This document shows positions 1-6,626 of a stretch of DNA of 11,644 nucleotides, one piece after another. Below the pieces are notes generated by a model that did no database searches, was not told the origin of the DNA, and was given only the letters and a program-made list of their open reading frames with translations. The translations under genes were made by a program, and so were the position numbers. Source of the stretch: JANYCG01 sp031397915 (GTDB lineage Bacteria > Pseudomonadota > Gammaproteobacteria > Burkholderiales > Burkholderiaceae_C); contig JANNMM010000153.1 in assembly GCA_031397915.1 (NCBI GenBank), positions 1 to 11,644 on the forward strand, in the 5' to 3' direction. The number at the start of each line of letters is the position of its first letter. Position 1 is the first letter of the stretch.

Positions 1-28
1 TGATGCCGATCAGTTTGGTGGTGTTCAT
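1..28 (-). CDS. 5' end of an unidentified leftward gene (partial)
   Basis: An ATG on the minus strand at 28-26 opens a frame reading Met-Asn-Thr-Thr-Lys-Leu-Ile-Gly-Ile before the window ends. The residues after the two Thr are hydrophobic, which would fit the beginning of a signal peptide or first membrane helix, but nine codons are too few to name a family. No strong Shine-Dalgarno sequence precedes it. It is called a gene only because the start is plausible and it follows a 260-bp non-coding, AT-rich region that could hold its promoter. Confidence 0.45.
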
Positions 29-289
29 GTTTGTATCCCAATGTTGGTTGGAGAAGCAAGCTCGAGCGTACGTGGCACCTGCACTTGCCGTATGTGCGCT
101 AACGAACAATGCGGCACATTTAGCAAGTCTATCTTGAGCGCTATACAAAAAATAGCAATAAACTGATATGTTTCGTAAATTGATAGTCGATTTGACCAAG
201 AATTATGACAAAAAGACATAATTGAGAAAATTGTTAACTTCCATGTTAACTTTTGTAGCCTGGCAGGTGCCATCCACCGGCAACTGGCT
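29..289. other. AT-rich intergenic region
   Basis: No convincing gene lies here. By hand count only 29 of the 110 bases at 141-250 are G or C, against GC-rich coding DNA on the right. The region lies downstream of the sensor kinase and upstream of the partial leftward gene, so it is likely to hold that gene's promoter, but I could not pick a persuasive -35/-10 pair. It holds an inverted repeat GCTAT/ATAGC (140-144 and 152-156) and a GTTAACTT direct repeat listed separately. The kinase mRNA could form an imperfect hairpin at about 262-285, but without a U tract, so no intrinsic terminator is claimed. Confidence 0.6.
233..252. repeat. Tandem GTTAACTT direct repeat (possible operator)
   Basis: Two copies of GTTAACTT (233-240 and 245-252) are separated by four bases, a 12-bp period. 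The GTTAAC core of each is itself palindromic, so the pair also reads as an inverted repeat. It lies about 205 bp upstream of the leftward gene that begins at 28. Paired palindromic half-sites could bind a regulator, but the surrounding DNA is AT-rich and chance is possible. Confidence 0.3.
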
Positions 290-1660
290 TTAAACAGCCT
301 TGCCGTTGACGCTGCCCTGGACCAATTTAGGCAAGGTGGCCTGAATGCGCGTGCCCTGGCCCGGCGCGGACACCACAGACAAAGTGCCGCGCACAGCCTC
401 GACCCTGTAACGCATGCCCACCAGGCCGAAGGCTGAACGCGGATCCAGCTGGGTGTCAAAGCCGACACCGTCATCGCGCACCTGCACCTGCACCTGGTCG
501 CCGGATTGCTGCAGGCTGATCCAGACATGGGCCGCTTGCGCGTACTTGCGGATGTTGGTCAGGGCCTCCTGCACCAGGCGGTAGACCACCAGCTCGGTGT
601 TGGGCGCGAGGTCGACTGGCTCGAGCGTGCACTGAACAGCCGTTCCAGCTTGCTCGGTGAACTCCTGCGCCAGAATTTCGAGTGTTGCGTACAGCCCCAG
701 GTTGGCAAGTGCCGAGGGGCGAAGGTCTTCAATGATGCGCCGGCCCAGCGCAATGGCGCCGTTGACGTTCTCGGTCAGGTGTTCCAGCAGTTCCAGCGCC
801 TGGGGCGCAGTGCCCTGCAGGCGCGACCGGATGCGTGCGGCGTCGAGTTTGGCGGAGGTGAGCAGGGCGCCCAGGTCATCATGCAGGTTGCGCGCCAGGC
901 GATGGCGCTCGTCCTCGCGCGCGGTTTGCAAATGTTCTGCAAGTTCGGTGAGCTGCCCGGTGCGCCTGGCGACCTGAACTTCAAGCCGGTCGCGCTCGAC
1001 CTGCAGCTCGCGCTGGAGCGCCTGCTGCTGGCGCCACATGACGAAAGTCTGGCGCAGGTACAGGATGAGGGCCAACAAGCCAGACACACCCAAAACGGCC
1101 ACGCCGATCCGGTCGTAAAACAGCGTGCCGTAAATCTCGCTCCGGGTTTTGGCGACGTTGCCGGTTTCGTAGTCCAGCAAGGCGCCGCCGAGGGTTCGAA
1201 TCGCTTCCATCTGCTCCTTGCCGATGTCGGTGAGCAGGATTTCGCGCGCCGCGCCGTCTTTTCCCTCCTCATAGAGTTTGATGGTCAAGGCCAGTTCAGA
1301 CAATCTGGCCGCGCTGGCCAGCCGGAGCTTTTCCAGCAAATCGCGCGCGTGTGGGTCAGCAGCGTAATAGTGGTTGAGGAAACTCATGGACTGGGTGACG
1401 TTTTTCAGGGCCTTGTCGTAAGGATCGCGGTATTCCTTGCGACCCGTGGCGAGGTATCCGCGCTGGCCTGTTTCTGCGTCCAGAAGGCTGCGTGTCAGTT
1501 CCTGAATATTGGTTCGGGCGGCGCCCATTTCGCCCAGGCGGTTGAGTGTTTTGACCGATCGCCAGTAGGCGTTTTCACTCAGGAGAACGAGCGCCAATAC
1601 CATCGCGGTGCCCAGCGCAAAGGCGATCCAGTTGCGCTTGAGGATGTTGGAAATGCTCAT
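290..1660 (-). CDS. CHASE3-domain sensor histidine kinase (HisKA_3 type)
   Basis: This is a 456-residue membrane sensor kinase that should autophosphorylate on His and pass phosphate to a NarL-type response regulator. A first membrane helix spans about residues 11-28. A periplasmic CHASE3 domain follows, with the family motif DAETGQRGYL at 61-70, then a second helix at about 185-203 and a coiled coil at about 208-247. The HisKA_3 dimerisation helix has ERHRLARNLHDDLG, with phospho-acceptor His260. The ATPase domain shows an N box (EALTNI, Asn369), a G1 box (DDGVGFD, 396-402) and GLVGM at 412-416. The N box reads KYA where KHA is usual. The ATG lies 38 bp after folA, with a modest AGG six bases upstream, so co-transcription with thyA-folA is possible. 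No response regulator is in the window, and the CHASE3 ligand cannot be told from sequence. Confidence 0.93.
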   Translation of the reverse strand: MSISNILKRNWIAFALGTAMVLALVLLSENAYWRSVKTLNRLGEMGAARTNIQELTRSLLDAETGQRGYLATGRKEYRDPYDKALKNVTQSMSFLNHYYAADPHARDLLEKLRLASAARLSELALTIKLYEEGKDGAAREILLTDIGKEQMEAIRTLGGALLDYETGNVAKTRSEIYGTLFYDRIGVAVLGVSGLLALILYLRQTFVMWRQQQALQRELQVERDRLEVQVARRTGQLTELAEHLQTAREDERHRLARNLHDDLGALLTSAKLDAARIRSRLQGTAPQALELLEHLTENVNGAIALGRRIIEDLRPSALANLGLYATLEILAQEFTEQAGTAVQCTLEPVDLAPNTELVVYRLVQEALTNIRKYAQAAHVWISLQQSGDQVQVQVRDDGVGFDTQLDPRSAFGLVGMRYRVEAVRGTLSVVSAPGQGTRIQATLPKLVQGSVNGKAV

Positions 1661-1698
1661 TTCGCGCCTATAGATGAAATGAAAGCACTGGCAAGATG

Positions 1699-2202
1699 CT
1701 ACGGTTTTTTACCGGGCAAGGGGCGGTAGGTATTGAAGGAAAACGCCAATCCCTTGACAGACGTCTGCGTTTCCCCCGGGCTCTTGACCCAAGCTTCGGT
1801 CAATGCAGGCGCATGGGCATCACCTTCAAAATCGGCGTCAATTTCAGTCACCTCAACCCGGTCAGCCAGGGGCAGTGTCTGCCGGTATATCTCGGCGCCG
1901 CCGATCACCCAGACCGTGTCGGCCTGTCGGCATTGCTGCAATGCGGCGTCGATGGTTTCAAACGGCTCCGCGCCGTTTTCATGCCAGCCGGCAGAACGTG
2001 TCAAAACCATGTTGCGCCGACCCGGCAAGGGCCTGAACTTGGCTGGCAGTGAGTCCCAGGTCTTGCGCCCCATGATGACCGGGCAATCCGCCGTTTTGGC
2101 CTTGAAATGCGCCATGTCTTCGGGCAAGAGCCAGGGCAGGGTGCCACCTTTCCCGATGACGCCGTTGCGTGCCTGCGCCCAGATCAGATGCAGCTTCATC
2201 AT
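1699..2202 (-). CDS. folA: Dihydrofolate reductase
   Basis: FolA reduces dihydrofolate to tetrahydrofolate with NADPH in the cytoplasm, and regenerates the cofactor that thymidylate synthase oxidises. The 167-residue product has the usual bacterial length. The active-site stretch GTLPWLLPEDMAHFK contains Trp24 and the catalytic acid Asp29 (Asp27 in E. coli numbering). VIMGRKTWDSLP at 42-53 and the Gly-Gly of WVIGGAEIY at 98-106 form the NADPH-binding part. Two ATG codons stand side by side at 2202 and 2199; either may be used, and neither has a clear Shine-Dalgarno sequence. The gene starts about 20 bp after the thyA stop, so it is probably co-transcribed and translationally coupled with thyA. 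Nothing in the sequence suggests a trimethoprim-resistant or plasmid-type enzyme. Confidence 0.97.
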   Translation of the reverse strand: MMKLHLIWAQARNGVIGKGGTLPWLLPEDMAHFKAKTADCPVIMGRKTWDSLPAKFRPLPGRRNMVLTRSAGWHENGAEPFETIDAALQQCRQADTVWVIGGAEIYRQTLPLADRVEVTEIDADFEGDAHAPALTEAWVKSPGETQTSVKGLAFSFNTYRPLPGKKP

Positions 2203-2222
2203 CGGTTTCGATGTTCAGGCAC

Positions 2223-3083
2223 TCACACGGCCACCGGTGCCTTGATGGCGGCGTGGCATTGGTAGTCCTGGATCTCGAAGTCGTCAAACCTGTAGTCAAA
2301 GATGGAGGCCGGGTGGCGCTTGATGTTCAACGTGGGGTAGGCAAAGGGCGCTCGGCCCAGTTGCAGCTCGACTTGCTCATGGTGGTTGCTGTAGATGTGG
2401 CAATCGCCGCCGGTCCAGATGAAGTCGCCCACGTCCAGGTCGCACTGCTGGGCCAGCATGTGGGTCAGAAGCGCGTAACTCGCGATGTTGAAGGGCACAC
2501 CCAGGAAGATGTCGGCGCTGCGCTGGTAGAGCTGGCAGCTGAGCCGGCCCCGAAACTTGCCGTCTGCGCCGGCCTGCACTGCGGGCGCCACATAAAACTG
2601 GAAGAAGGCATGGCAGGGCATCAGCGCCATTTTGGACAACTCGGCGACGTTCCAGCTGCTGACGATCATGCGTCGTGAATCGGGGTTGGTCTTGAGGGTC
2701 TTGACGACCTCGCTGATCTGGTCGATATGGCCGCCATCGGGCGTTGGCCAGCTGCGCCATTGCACGCCGTAGACCGGGCCCAGGTCGCCATCGGGCCTGG
2801 CCCATTCGTCCCAGATGGTGACACCGCGTTCCTTGAGCCAGTTGTTGTTGGACGAGCCGGTGAGAAACCACAACAGTTCCTGGATGATCGCGCGCGCAAA
2901 AACCTTCTTGGTTGTAACCAGCGGAAAACCCTCATTCAAATCGAAGCGCATCTGGTAGCCAAACACACTTCTCGTGCCGGTACCGGTGCGGTCGGATTTT
3001 TCCGCGCCGCGGGTGTAGACGTGGCGCATGAAGTCTTCGTATTGCGACCGCACGGGCCGGGTGGCAACGGATGGGTGGGCCAA
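2223..3083 (-). CDS. thyA: Thymidylate synthase, TTG start
   Basis: ThyA methylates dUMP to dTMP with methylene-tetrahydrofolate and releases dihydrofolate, the substrate of the adjacent FolA. From the start chosen here it has 286 residues. It carries DRTGTGT (31-37), the catalytic Cys157 in MPCHAFFQF, the phosphate-binding QLYQRSADIFLG (184-195), PFNIASYALL, and the C-terminal KAPVAV. An insert at about 167-178 separates FYVA from RLSCQLYQRS compared with E. coli ThyA (264 residues). The frame is open back to an ATG at 3164, but I prefer TTG at 3083-3081: GGAG (3096-3093) lies nine bases upstream, and homology normally begins near VRSQYEDFMRHV. The 104 bp between this start and the anti-sigma gene could hold a promoter (TTGCCG about 16 bp from AACTAT, weak), or the gene may be read through from the sigma operon. 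Confidence 0.96.
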   Translation of the reverse strand: MAHPSVATRPVRSQYEDFMRHVYTRGAEKSDRTGTGTRSVFGYQMRFDLNEGFPLVTTKKVFARAIIQELLWFLTGSSNNNWLKERGVTIWDEWARPDGDLGPVYGVQWRSWPTPDGGHIDQISEVVKTLKTNPDSRRMIVSSWNVAELSKMALMPCHAFFQFYVAPAVQAGADGKFRGRLSCQLYQRSADIFLGVPFNIASYALLTHMLAQQCDLDVGDFIWTGGDCHIYSNHHEQVELQLGRAPFAYPTLNIKRHPASIFDYRFDDFEIQDYQCHAAIKAPVAV

Positions 3084-3187
3084 TTCAATAGTCTCCGGAT
3101 TCGGGTTGCAGATCACACAGCGCAAAGCGCATGCGCATAGTTTAGGCGCTCGACCGGCCGGCAAAGTGGGCTTCGGGATGACCAGCC

Positions 3188-3982
3188 TCAGAGCACCTTC
3201 TGGATCAACGCGCCCTTGAACAACACCGGCCCGGTTGGCCCGCCTTCACTGGGCACACCGCCCTTGGGTTCGAGGCTGATGGCCAGCGCTGGGATTGCTT
3301 TTACATCATTTTCGCCCGCCGTGAGTCGCAACACTTTGTCACTGCCCAACACGCCCAGTGACTTGGGCCCACCCGAGGGCGGCAGCGCCCACAACTGCAG
3401 CGATTGGCTGCTGGCCTCCTGGAAACTGCCCACCCGCTGCAGGGTGAGCCGTTTGCTCCGGGGGTCAAAGGTGACCAGCATCGACGCAGCCGATTTGTCG
3501 TCTGACAAAACAGCCACGTATTCAATTTGCGGCGTGCTCAGCAGTTTGGCTTGCAACTGTTGTATTTCGCCGCCCATTTGGTCGCGCAGGTTCAGACCGG
3601 CCACCACCGCCACGACCGTCGCAAACGTGCCGGCAGCGGCTGCGCCCCGCCACAAAGACAGATTGCCCAACCATCCCGCAACACCCGCAGCAGGCAGCGA
3701 TGATGCGGCGGCGTTCTGGCGCTCCTGTTGCATGTGTCTGGCTTCGTTTTCGCCTTTGAGCAGGTTGTCGATGCGACTCCAGACGGCGGCCGGCGGTACC
3801 GCTACGGGTTGCAATTCGTTCAGGCTGGCGATTCGGGTCTGCCAGATCAATGCGGCGACCCGCACAGGCGCATGTTCGCGCGCCAGCGCCTCAAAACGTC
3901 GCCGGGCGCCGCCGCGCAAGGTGCCCAAGGCAAATGCGCCAGCCAGGCGGTCGAGTAATTCAGGGTGGTGGTGGATGTTCAA
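3188..3982 (-). CDS. RskA-like membrane anti-sigma factor, TTG start
   Basis: A single-pass inner-membrane protein expected to hold the adjacent ECF sigma factor inactive until a signal outside the cytoplasm releases it. The N-terminal cytoplasmic part (LLDRLAGAFALGTL at 9-22, then an Arg-rich helix and AVWSRIDNLL at 66-75) matches the RskA-type sigma-binding region. A membrane helix lies at about 111-131. The exported C-terminal domain has the RskA_C signatures LQLWALPPSGGPKSLG and LEPKGG...PTGPVLFKGAL. There is no cysteine anywhere in the protein, so it is not a zinc-type (HxxxCxxC) anti-sigma. The frame opens at TTG 4000, but TTG at 3982-3980 is preferred because GAGG sits eight bases upstream. 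This gives 264 residues, starting a few bases after the sigma stop codon. The signal sensed is unknown. Confidence 0.9.
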   Translation of the reverse strand: MNIHHHPELLDRLAGAFALGTLRGGARRRFEALAREHAPVRVAALIWQTRIASLNELQPVAVPPAAVWSRIDNLLKGENEARHMQQERQNAAASSLPAAGVAGWLGNLSLWRGAAAAGTFATVVAVVAGLNLRDQMGGEIQQLQAKLLSTPQIEYVAVLSDDKSAASMLVTFDPRSKRLTLQRVGSFQEASSQSLQLWALPPSGGPKSLGVLGSDKVLRLTAGENDVKAIPALAISLEPKGGVPSEGGPTGPVLFKGALIQKVL

Positions 3983-3992
3983 GGTTCGATCC

Positions 3993-4568
3993 TCAGGCAA
4001 ACCGCGCCATGCACAGGCGCAACTGGTCCAGGCCGCGGCGGATCCAGGTCTTCACGGTTCCCAGGGGGAGCTTGAGTTGCCGGGCCAGGTCGCTGTGGCT
4101 GAGGTCGCGAATGTAGGCCAGACTGACCACTTCGCGCGGGCCTTGCTCAAGTTGGCCCAGGCATTGGTGCAGCGCCCGGGCCTGCTGGCTTGCCTGCGCC
4201 TTGTCCATCGGGTTGGGCGCGTCGCCCGGCAGGGACTGCGCCAAGGTGTCGTCGAGTTCCTGGGTCACCTGGCTGCCTTCGGATTTGCGGCGCCGCAAAA
4301 AATCGAGGGCGCGCGAACGCACGATCAGGCCCATCCAAGCCATGGGCGGGCTTAAGGAAGAGCGGTAATCGCCGGCGGCACGCCAGATGGTCAGGATCGC
4401 ATCCTGGAGCACATCTTCGGCCCATTCGCGGTTGCTGACGACGCGAACCGCCAGCCCGTAGAGCTGGGGTGAACAACGGTCGTACAGCGCCTTCAAGGCG
4501 CTGTGATCCTGGCTTGCCACGCGGTCGAGCAGCGCGATCAGTTCGGTGTCAATGGATTCAGGGTTCAT
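3993..4568 (-). CDS. ECF-type RNA polymerase sigma factor
   Basis: A 191-residue sigma-70 family factor with only regions 2 and 4, the ECF layout. Region 2 is seen in ALYDRCSPQLYGLAVRVV and the polymerase-binding WAEDVLQDAILTIWR, with region 2.3/2.4 at IVRSRALDFLRRRKSE. Region 4 is LEQGPREVVSLAYIRDLS followed by the DNA-reading helix-turn-helix LARQLKLPLGTVKTWIRRGL. With an RskA-like partner immediately downstream it resembles the SigK/RskA (ECF19-like) group; the exact class is an inference. The ATG at 4568 has no good Shine-Dalgarno sequence. A GAATCC/GCGTA promoter-like pair lies just upstream, and a very similar pair lies before the divergent DUF4331 genes. This suggests autoregulation and control of that operon. 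Confidence 0.95.
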   Translation of the reverse strand: MNPESIDTELIALLDRVASQDHSALKALYDRCSPQLYGLAVRVVSNREWAEDVLQDAILTIWRAAGDYRSSLSPPMAWMGLIVRSRALDFLRRRKSEGSQVTQELDDTLAQSLPGDAPNPMDKAQASQQARALHQCLGQLEQGPREVVSLAYIRDLSHSDLARQLKLPLGTVKTWIRRGLDQLRLCMARFA

Positions 4569-4598
4569 GTCGGGATTGTCTTCGATGCTTACCTTTAC

Positions 4599-4624
4599 TA
4601 CGCGGTACGCAGGGTTTTGGATTC
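4599..4624 (-). promoter_or_regulatory. Candidate ECF promoter of the sigma/anti-sigma operon
   Basis: Read on the minus strand, GAATCCA (-35-like, 4624-4618) is followed after 15 bp by GCGTA (4603-4599), 30 bp before the sigma ATG. A second GCGTA at 4610-4606 sits inside the spacer. The same two words occur on the plus strand before the DUF4331 genes with a 16-bp spacer. ECF promoters typically have a conserved -35 and a short CG-containing -10, so the pattern fits, but it rests on two sites only. Confidence 0.5.
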
Positions 4625-4810
4625 AGCCCATACAAAAGGGACGGCTGGACCCGTAGGTTTTCCGCGTCAGTATGCGCCTCAGGTGGGGGACGGCTCCTAC
4701 TTTTTCTCGGCCATTCTTCCGATTTCCGTTCGGTCGATCAATTTCGAAACTTGCCGGTATTCCAAAAACTGATCAAGGAGGCCGGCCAGAAAAAGAATTT
4801 ACACCAAATC
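4625..4810. other. Non-coding DNA between the divergent promoters
   Basis: No gene is supported here. A plus-strand frame without a clear start or ribosome site runs through to a stop at 4892-4894 and reads somewhat protein-like at its end (PVFQKLIKEAG and following). It may be a gene remnant or chance. A GGCCGGCC palindrome is at 4790-4797. I see no sigma-70 promoter or RNA gene. Confidence 0.45.
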
Positions 4811-4837
4811 GAATCCAGTTGGCATCTGGCCCGCGTA
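4811..4837 (+). promoter_or_regulatory. Candidate ECF promoter of the DUF4331 operon
   Basis: GAATCCA at 4811-4817 is followed by GCGTA at 4833-4837, with 16 bp between GAATCC and GCGTA. Transcription would start near 4845, giving a leader of about 70 nt before the small ORF at 4915 and about 165 nt before the DUF4331 start. The match to the pair upstream of the sigma gene on the other strand is the main evidence; the spacers differ by one base. Confidence 0.5.
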
Positions 4838-4914
4838 TTGGAAGCGTTGGCAGATTTTCCAGTCGGCCAACCCGACTACCCCATCCGCAATTGATCCGTT
4901 TCAAGGAGAGTCTT

Positions 4915-4962
4915 ATGGAAGTTGAACCTGCCTGGCGACGCTGTGCCATGTTTCGCAGTTAA
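4915..4962 (+). CDS. Candidate 15-residue leader peptide
   Basis: A very short ORF, Met-Glu-Val-Glu-Pro-Ala-Trp-Arg-Arg-Cys-Ala-Met-Phe-Arg-Ser, ends in TAA at 4960-4962. Its AAGGAG at 4903-4908 with a six-base spacer is the best Shine-Dalgarno sequence in the neighbourhood, which is the main reason to think it is translated. It lies between the candidate ECF promoter and the DUF4331 gene, whose ATG is 48 bp further on with its own GGAG. It has no signal peptide or membrane segment. The Arg-Arg-Cys run could make translation sensitive to amino-acid or redox state, and it may act as a regulatory upstream ORF; both are inference. Translation by chance cannot be excluded. Confidence 0.45.
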   Translation: MEVEPAWRRCAMFRS

Positions 4963-5010
4963 ACCAATTCTCACTTGTCCCATTTTTTCCCAACACACCG
5001 GAGTTCGATC

Positions 5011-6603
5011 ATGAAACCCAAATTCACCCAACTTGCCAAAGCCTGCCTGTTGCTGGCAGTTGCTGGCGGCGCCATTGCCTCCAGCCACCGTGAGGCGCCC
5101 TTCATCACCGGCGCGCCCAAAGTAGACGGCACCGACTTCTACATGTTCCGCAGTTACGAAGGCGTTGCCGCCAACGGCACCGGCGGGCGCTCGGATTACG
5201 TCACGTTGCTGGCCAACTACCAGCCCCTTCAGGCAGCCTATGGCGGCCCCAACTATTTCTCGATGGATCCCAACGCGCTGTATGAAATCCACATCGACAA
5301 CAATGGCGACGCGCGCGAAGACATCACCTTCCAGTTCCGCTTCAAGAACGCGCTCAAGTCCATCGCCCTGCCCATCGGTTCGTCCAATGTTGCGATTCCA
5401 CTGATCCAGGCCGGAACGGTGAGCGCCCTGAACGACGCCAACCTGAATGTGAACGAAACCTACTCCGTCAATGTCGTTCGGGGTGACCGCCGCAAGAACG
5501 GTGGTGGCGCCTCGGCCGTGGTCAAGACGAGTGGTGGCGCCGTGTTTGAAAAGCCAGTGGACAACATTGGTGTGAAAACCATTGCCAACTACGCTGCCTA
5601 TGCGGCACTGCACGTGCACAACGTCACAATTCCGGGCTGTGCCAATCCGGGCAAAGTGTTTGTGGGCCAGCGCCAGGAAGGTTTTGCCGTCAATCTGGGC
5701 ACCATTTTTGACCTGGTCAACGCGCCCGCTGCGGTGCTGCTTGACCCGGCCAACAAGGATGCAGTAGGTATGGGTGGCAATCACCCGGTCCAGAAGACCA
5801 ATGTGACCACGATCGCGCTGGAAGTCCACAAGAGCTGCCTGACCGCGGGCAACGAGCCCGTGATTGGCGGCTGGACCACCGCCAGCATGCGCCAGGCCCG
5901 TCTGCTCAACGGCAACACCCCATCGGGCAACGACAAGGCTGCCAAGCAGGGCGGCGGCTGGGTGCAGGTGTCGCGTCTGGGCAACCCGCTGGTCAACGAA
6001 GTGGTGATCGGTCTGCCGGACAAAGACAAGTTCAACGGCTCCCACCCGAAAGATGACGCGCAGTTCCTGAACTACGTGATCAACCCGACCCTGCCCGCCT
6101 TGCTGGGGCTGGTGTTGACCGGCAATGCCGCCGCTTTGGCACCGACCAACCTGCCGCGCACGGACCTGGCCACCACCTTCCTCACCGGCATTACCGGTGT
6201 GAACAAGCCGGCAGTGAACCCGACACCGTCAGAGATGCTGCGCCTCAACACCGCCGTGCCGCCTGTGCCGTTTGCGAGCCAGAACCGGCTGGGCGTGGCG
6301 GGCAATGCCTTGGCTGGCGGGACGGATAACGCCGGGTTCCCGAACGGTCGCCGTCCGAAAGACGACGTGGTTGACATCGCGCTGGTCGCCGTGTTGGGTG
6401 GCTTGTGCGTGATCAATGGTGACAACAATGCGCTCATGCTCAACAGCATTCCGGGCGTGGCGGGCGTGACCTCGGCCTGCAAGCCCTCGAGCGTGCCATT
6501 GGGTGCTGACTCGGCCAAAATCCACGATGCGGTTGACCAGGCAACTGTGCCGTTCATGAGCGGGTTTCCGTACCTGAACACGCCCAACGCCGGATCGAAC
6601 TGA
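5011..6603 (+). CDS. Secreted DUF4331-family protein
   Basis: A 530-residue exported protein of the DUF4331 family, whose biochemical role I do not know. The family hallmarks are SHREAPFI at residues 25-32, DGTDFYMFRSYE (39-50), YEIHIDNNGDAREDITFQFRF (91-111, split here only by eye), FVGQRQEGFAVNLG (217-230), GGWVQVSRLGNPLVNE (325-340) and the C-terminal FMSGFPYLN. Residues 1-23 form a signal peptide ending in Ala-Ile-Ala. The frame is open further upstream, but ATG 5011 is chosen because GGAG lies seven bases before it and it starts the signal peptide. Cleavage would leave Ser-Ser-His, an ATCUN-type metal-binding terminus. The mature protein has four cysteines (210, 276, 466, 490), enough for two disulfides. 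It leads a module with a lipoprotein, a TPR protein and a HupE-like membrane protein, opposite an ECF sigma operon. Confidence 0.93.
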   Translation: MKPKFTQLAKACLLLAVAGGAIASSHREAPFITGAPKVDGTDFYMFRSYEGVAANGTGGRSDYVTLLANYQPLQAAYGGPNYFSMDPNALYEIHIDNNGDAREDITFQFRFKNALKSIALPIGSSNVAIPLIQAGTVSALNDANLNVNETYSVNVVRGDRRKNGGGASAVVKTSGGAVFEKPVDNIGVKTIANYAAYAALHVHNVTIPGCANPGKVFVGQRQEGFAVNLGTIFDLVNAPAAVLLDPANKDAVGMGGNHPVQKTNVTTIALEVHKSCLTAGNEPVIGGWTTASMRQARLLNGNTPSGNDKAAKQGGGWVQVSRLGNPLVNEVVIGLPDKDKFNGSHPKDDAQFLNYVINPTLPALLGLVLTGNAAALAPTNLPRTDLATTFLTGITGVNKPAVNPTPSEMLRLNTAVPPVPFASQNRLGVAGNALAGGTDNAGFPNGRRPKDDVVDIALVAVLGGLCVINGDNNALMLNSIPGVAGVTSACKPSSVPLGADSAKIHDAVDQATVPFMSGFPYLNTPNAGSN

Positions 6604-6626
6604 TCACGCCTGAACAAGGAAGAATC

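Noticed and set aside
506..1729. Long plus-strand open frame (about 407 codons) opposite the kinase
   Set aside because: It mirrors the histidine kinase codons; the product shows no domain and has no ribosome site, while the minus-strand protein has every kinase motif.
3093..3101. A third GAATCC in the thyA leader as an ECF promoter
   Set aside because: No GCGTA follows at 15-17 bp and it overlaps the thyA ribosome site; chance occurrence.
3216..4355. Plus-strand open frame opposite the sigma/anti-sigma genes
   Set aside because: Cys/Ser/Arg-rich shadow typical of the reverse frame of GC-rich genes; no domain.
4790..4797. GGCCGGCC palindrome as an operator
   Set aside because: Short GC palindromes of this kind are frequent in GC-rich DNA (a CCGGCCGG also occurs upstream of thyA); nothing ties it to regulation.
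4748..4894. Protein-like plus-strand frame (PVFQKLIKEAG and following) before the leader ORF
   Set aside because: No start codon with a ribosome site, and it would span the candidate ECF promoter. Kept only as a possible gene remnant.
4876..6045. Long minus-strand open frame (about 389 codons) opposite DUF4331
   Set aside because: Antisense shadow of a gene with clear family motifs and signal peptide; it would also cover the candidate leader ORF and DUF4331 ribosome site.
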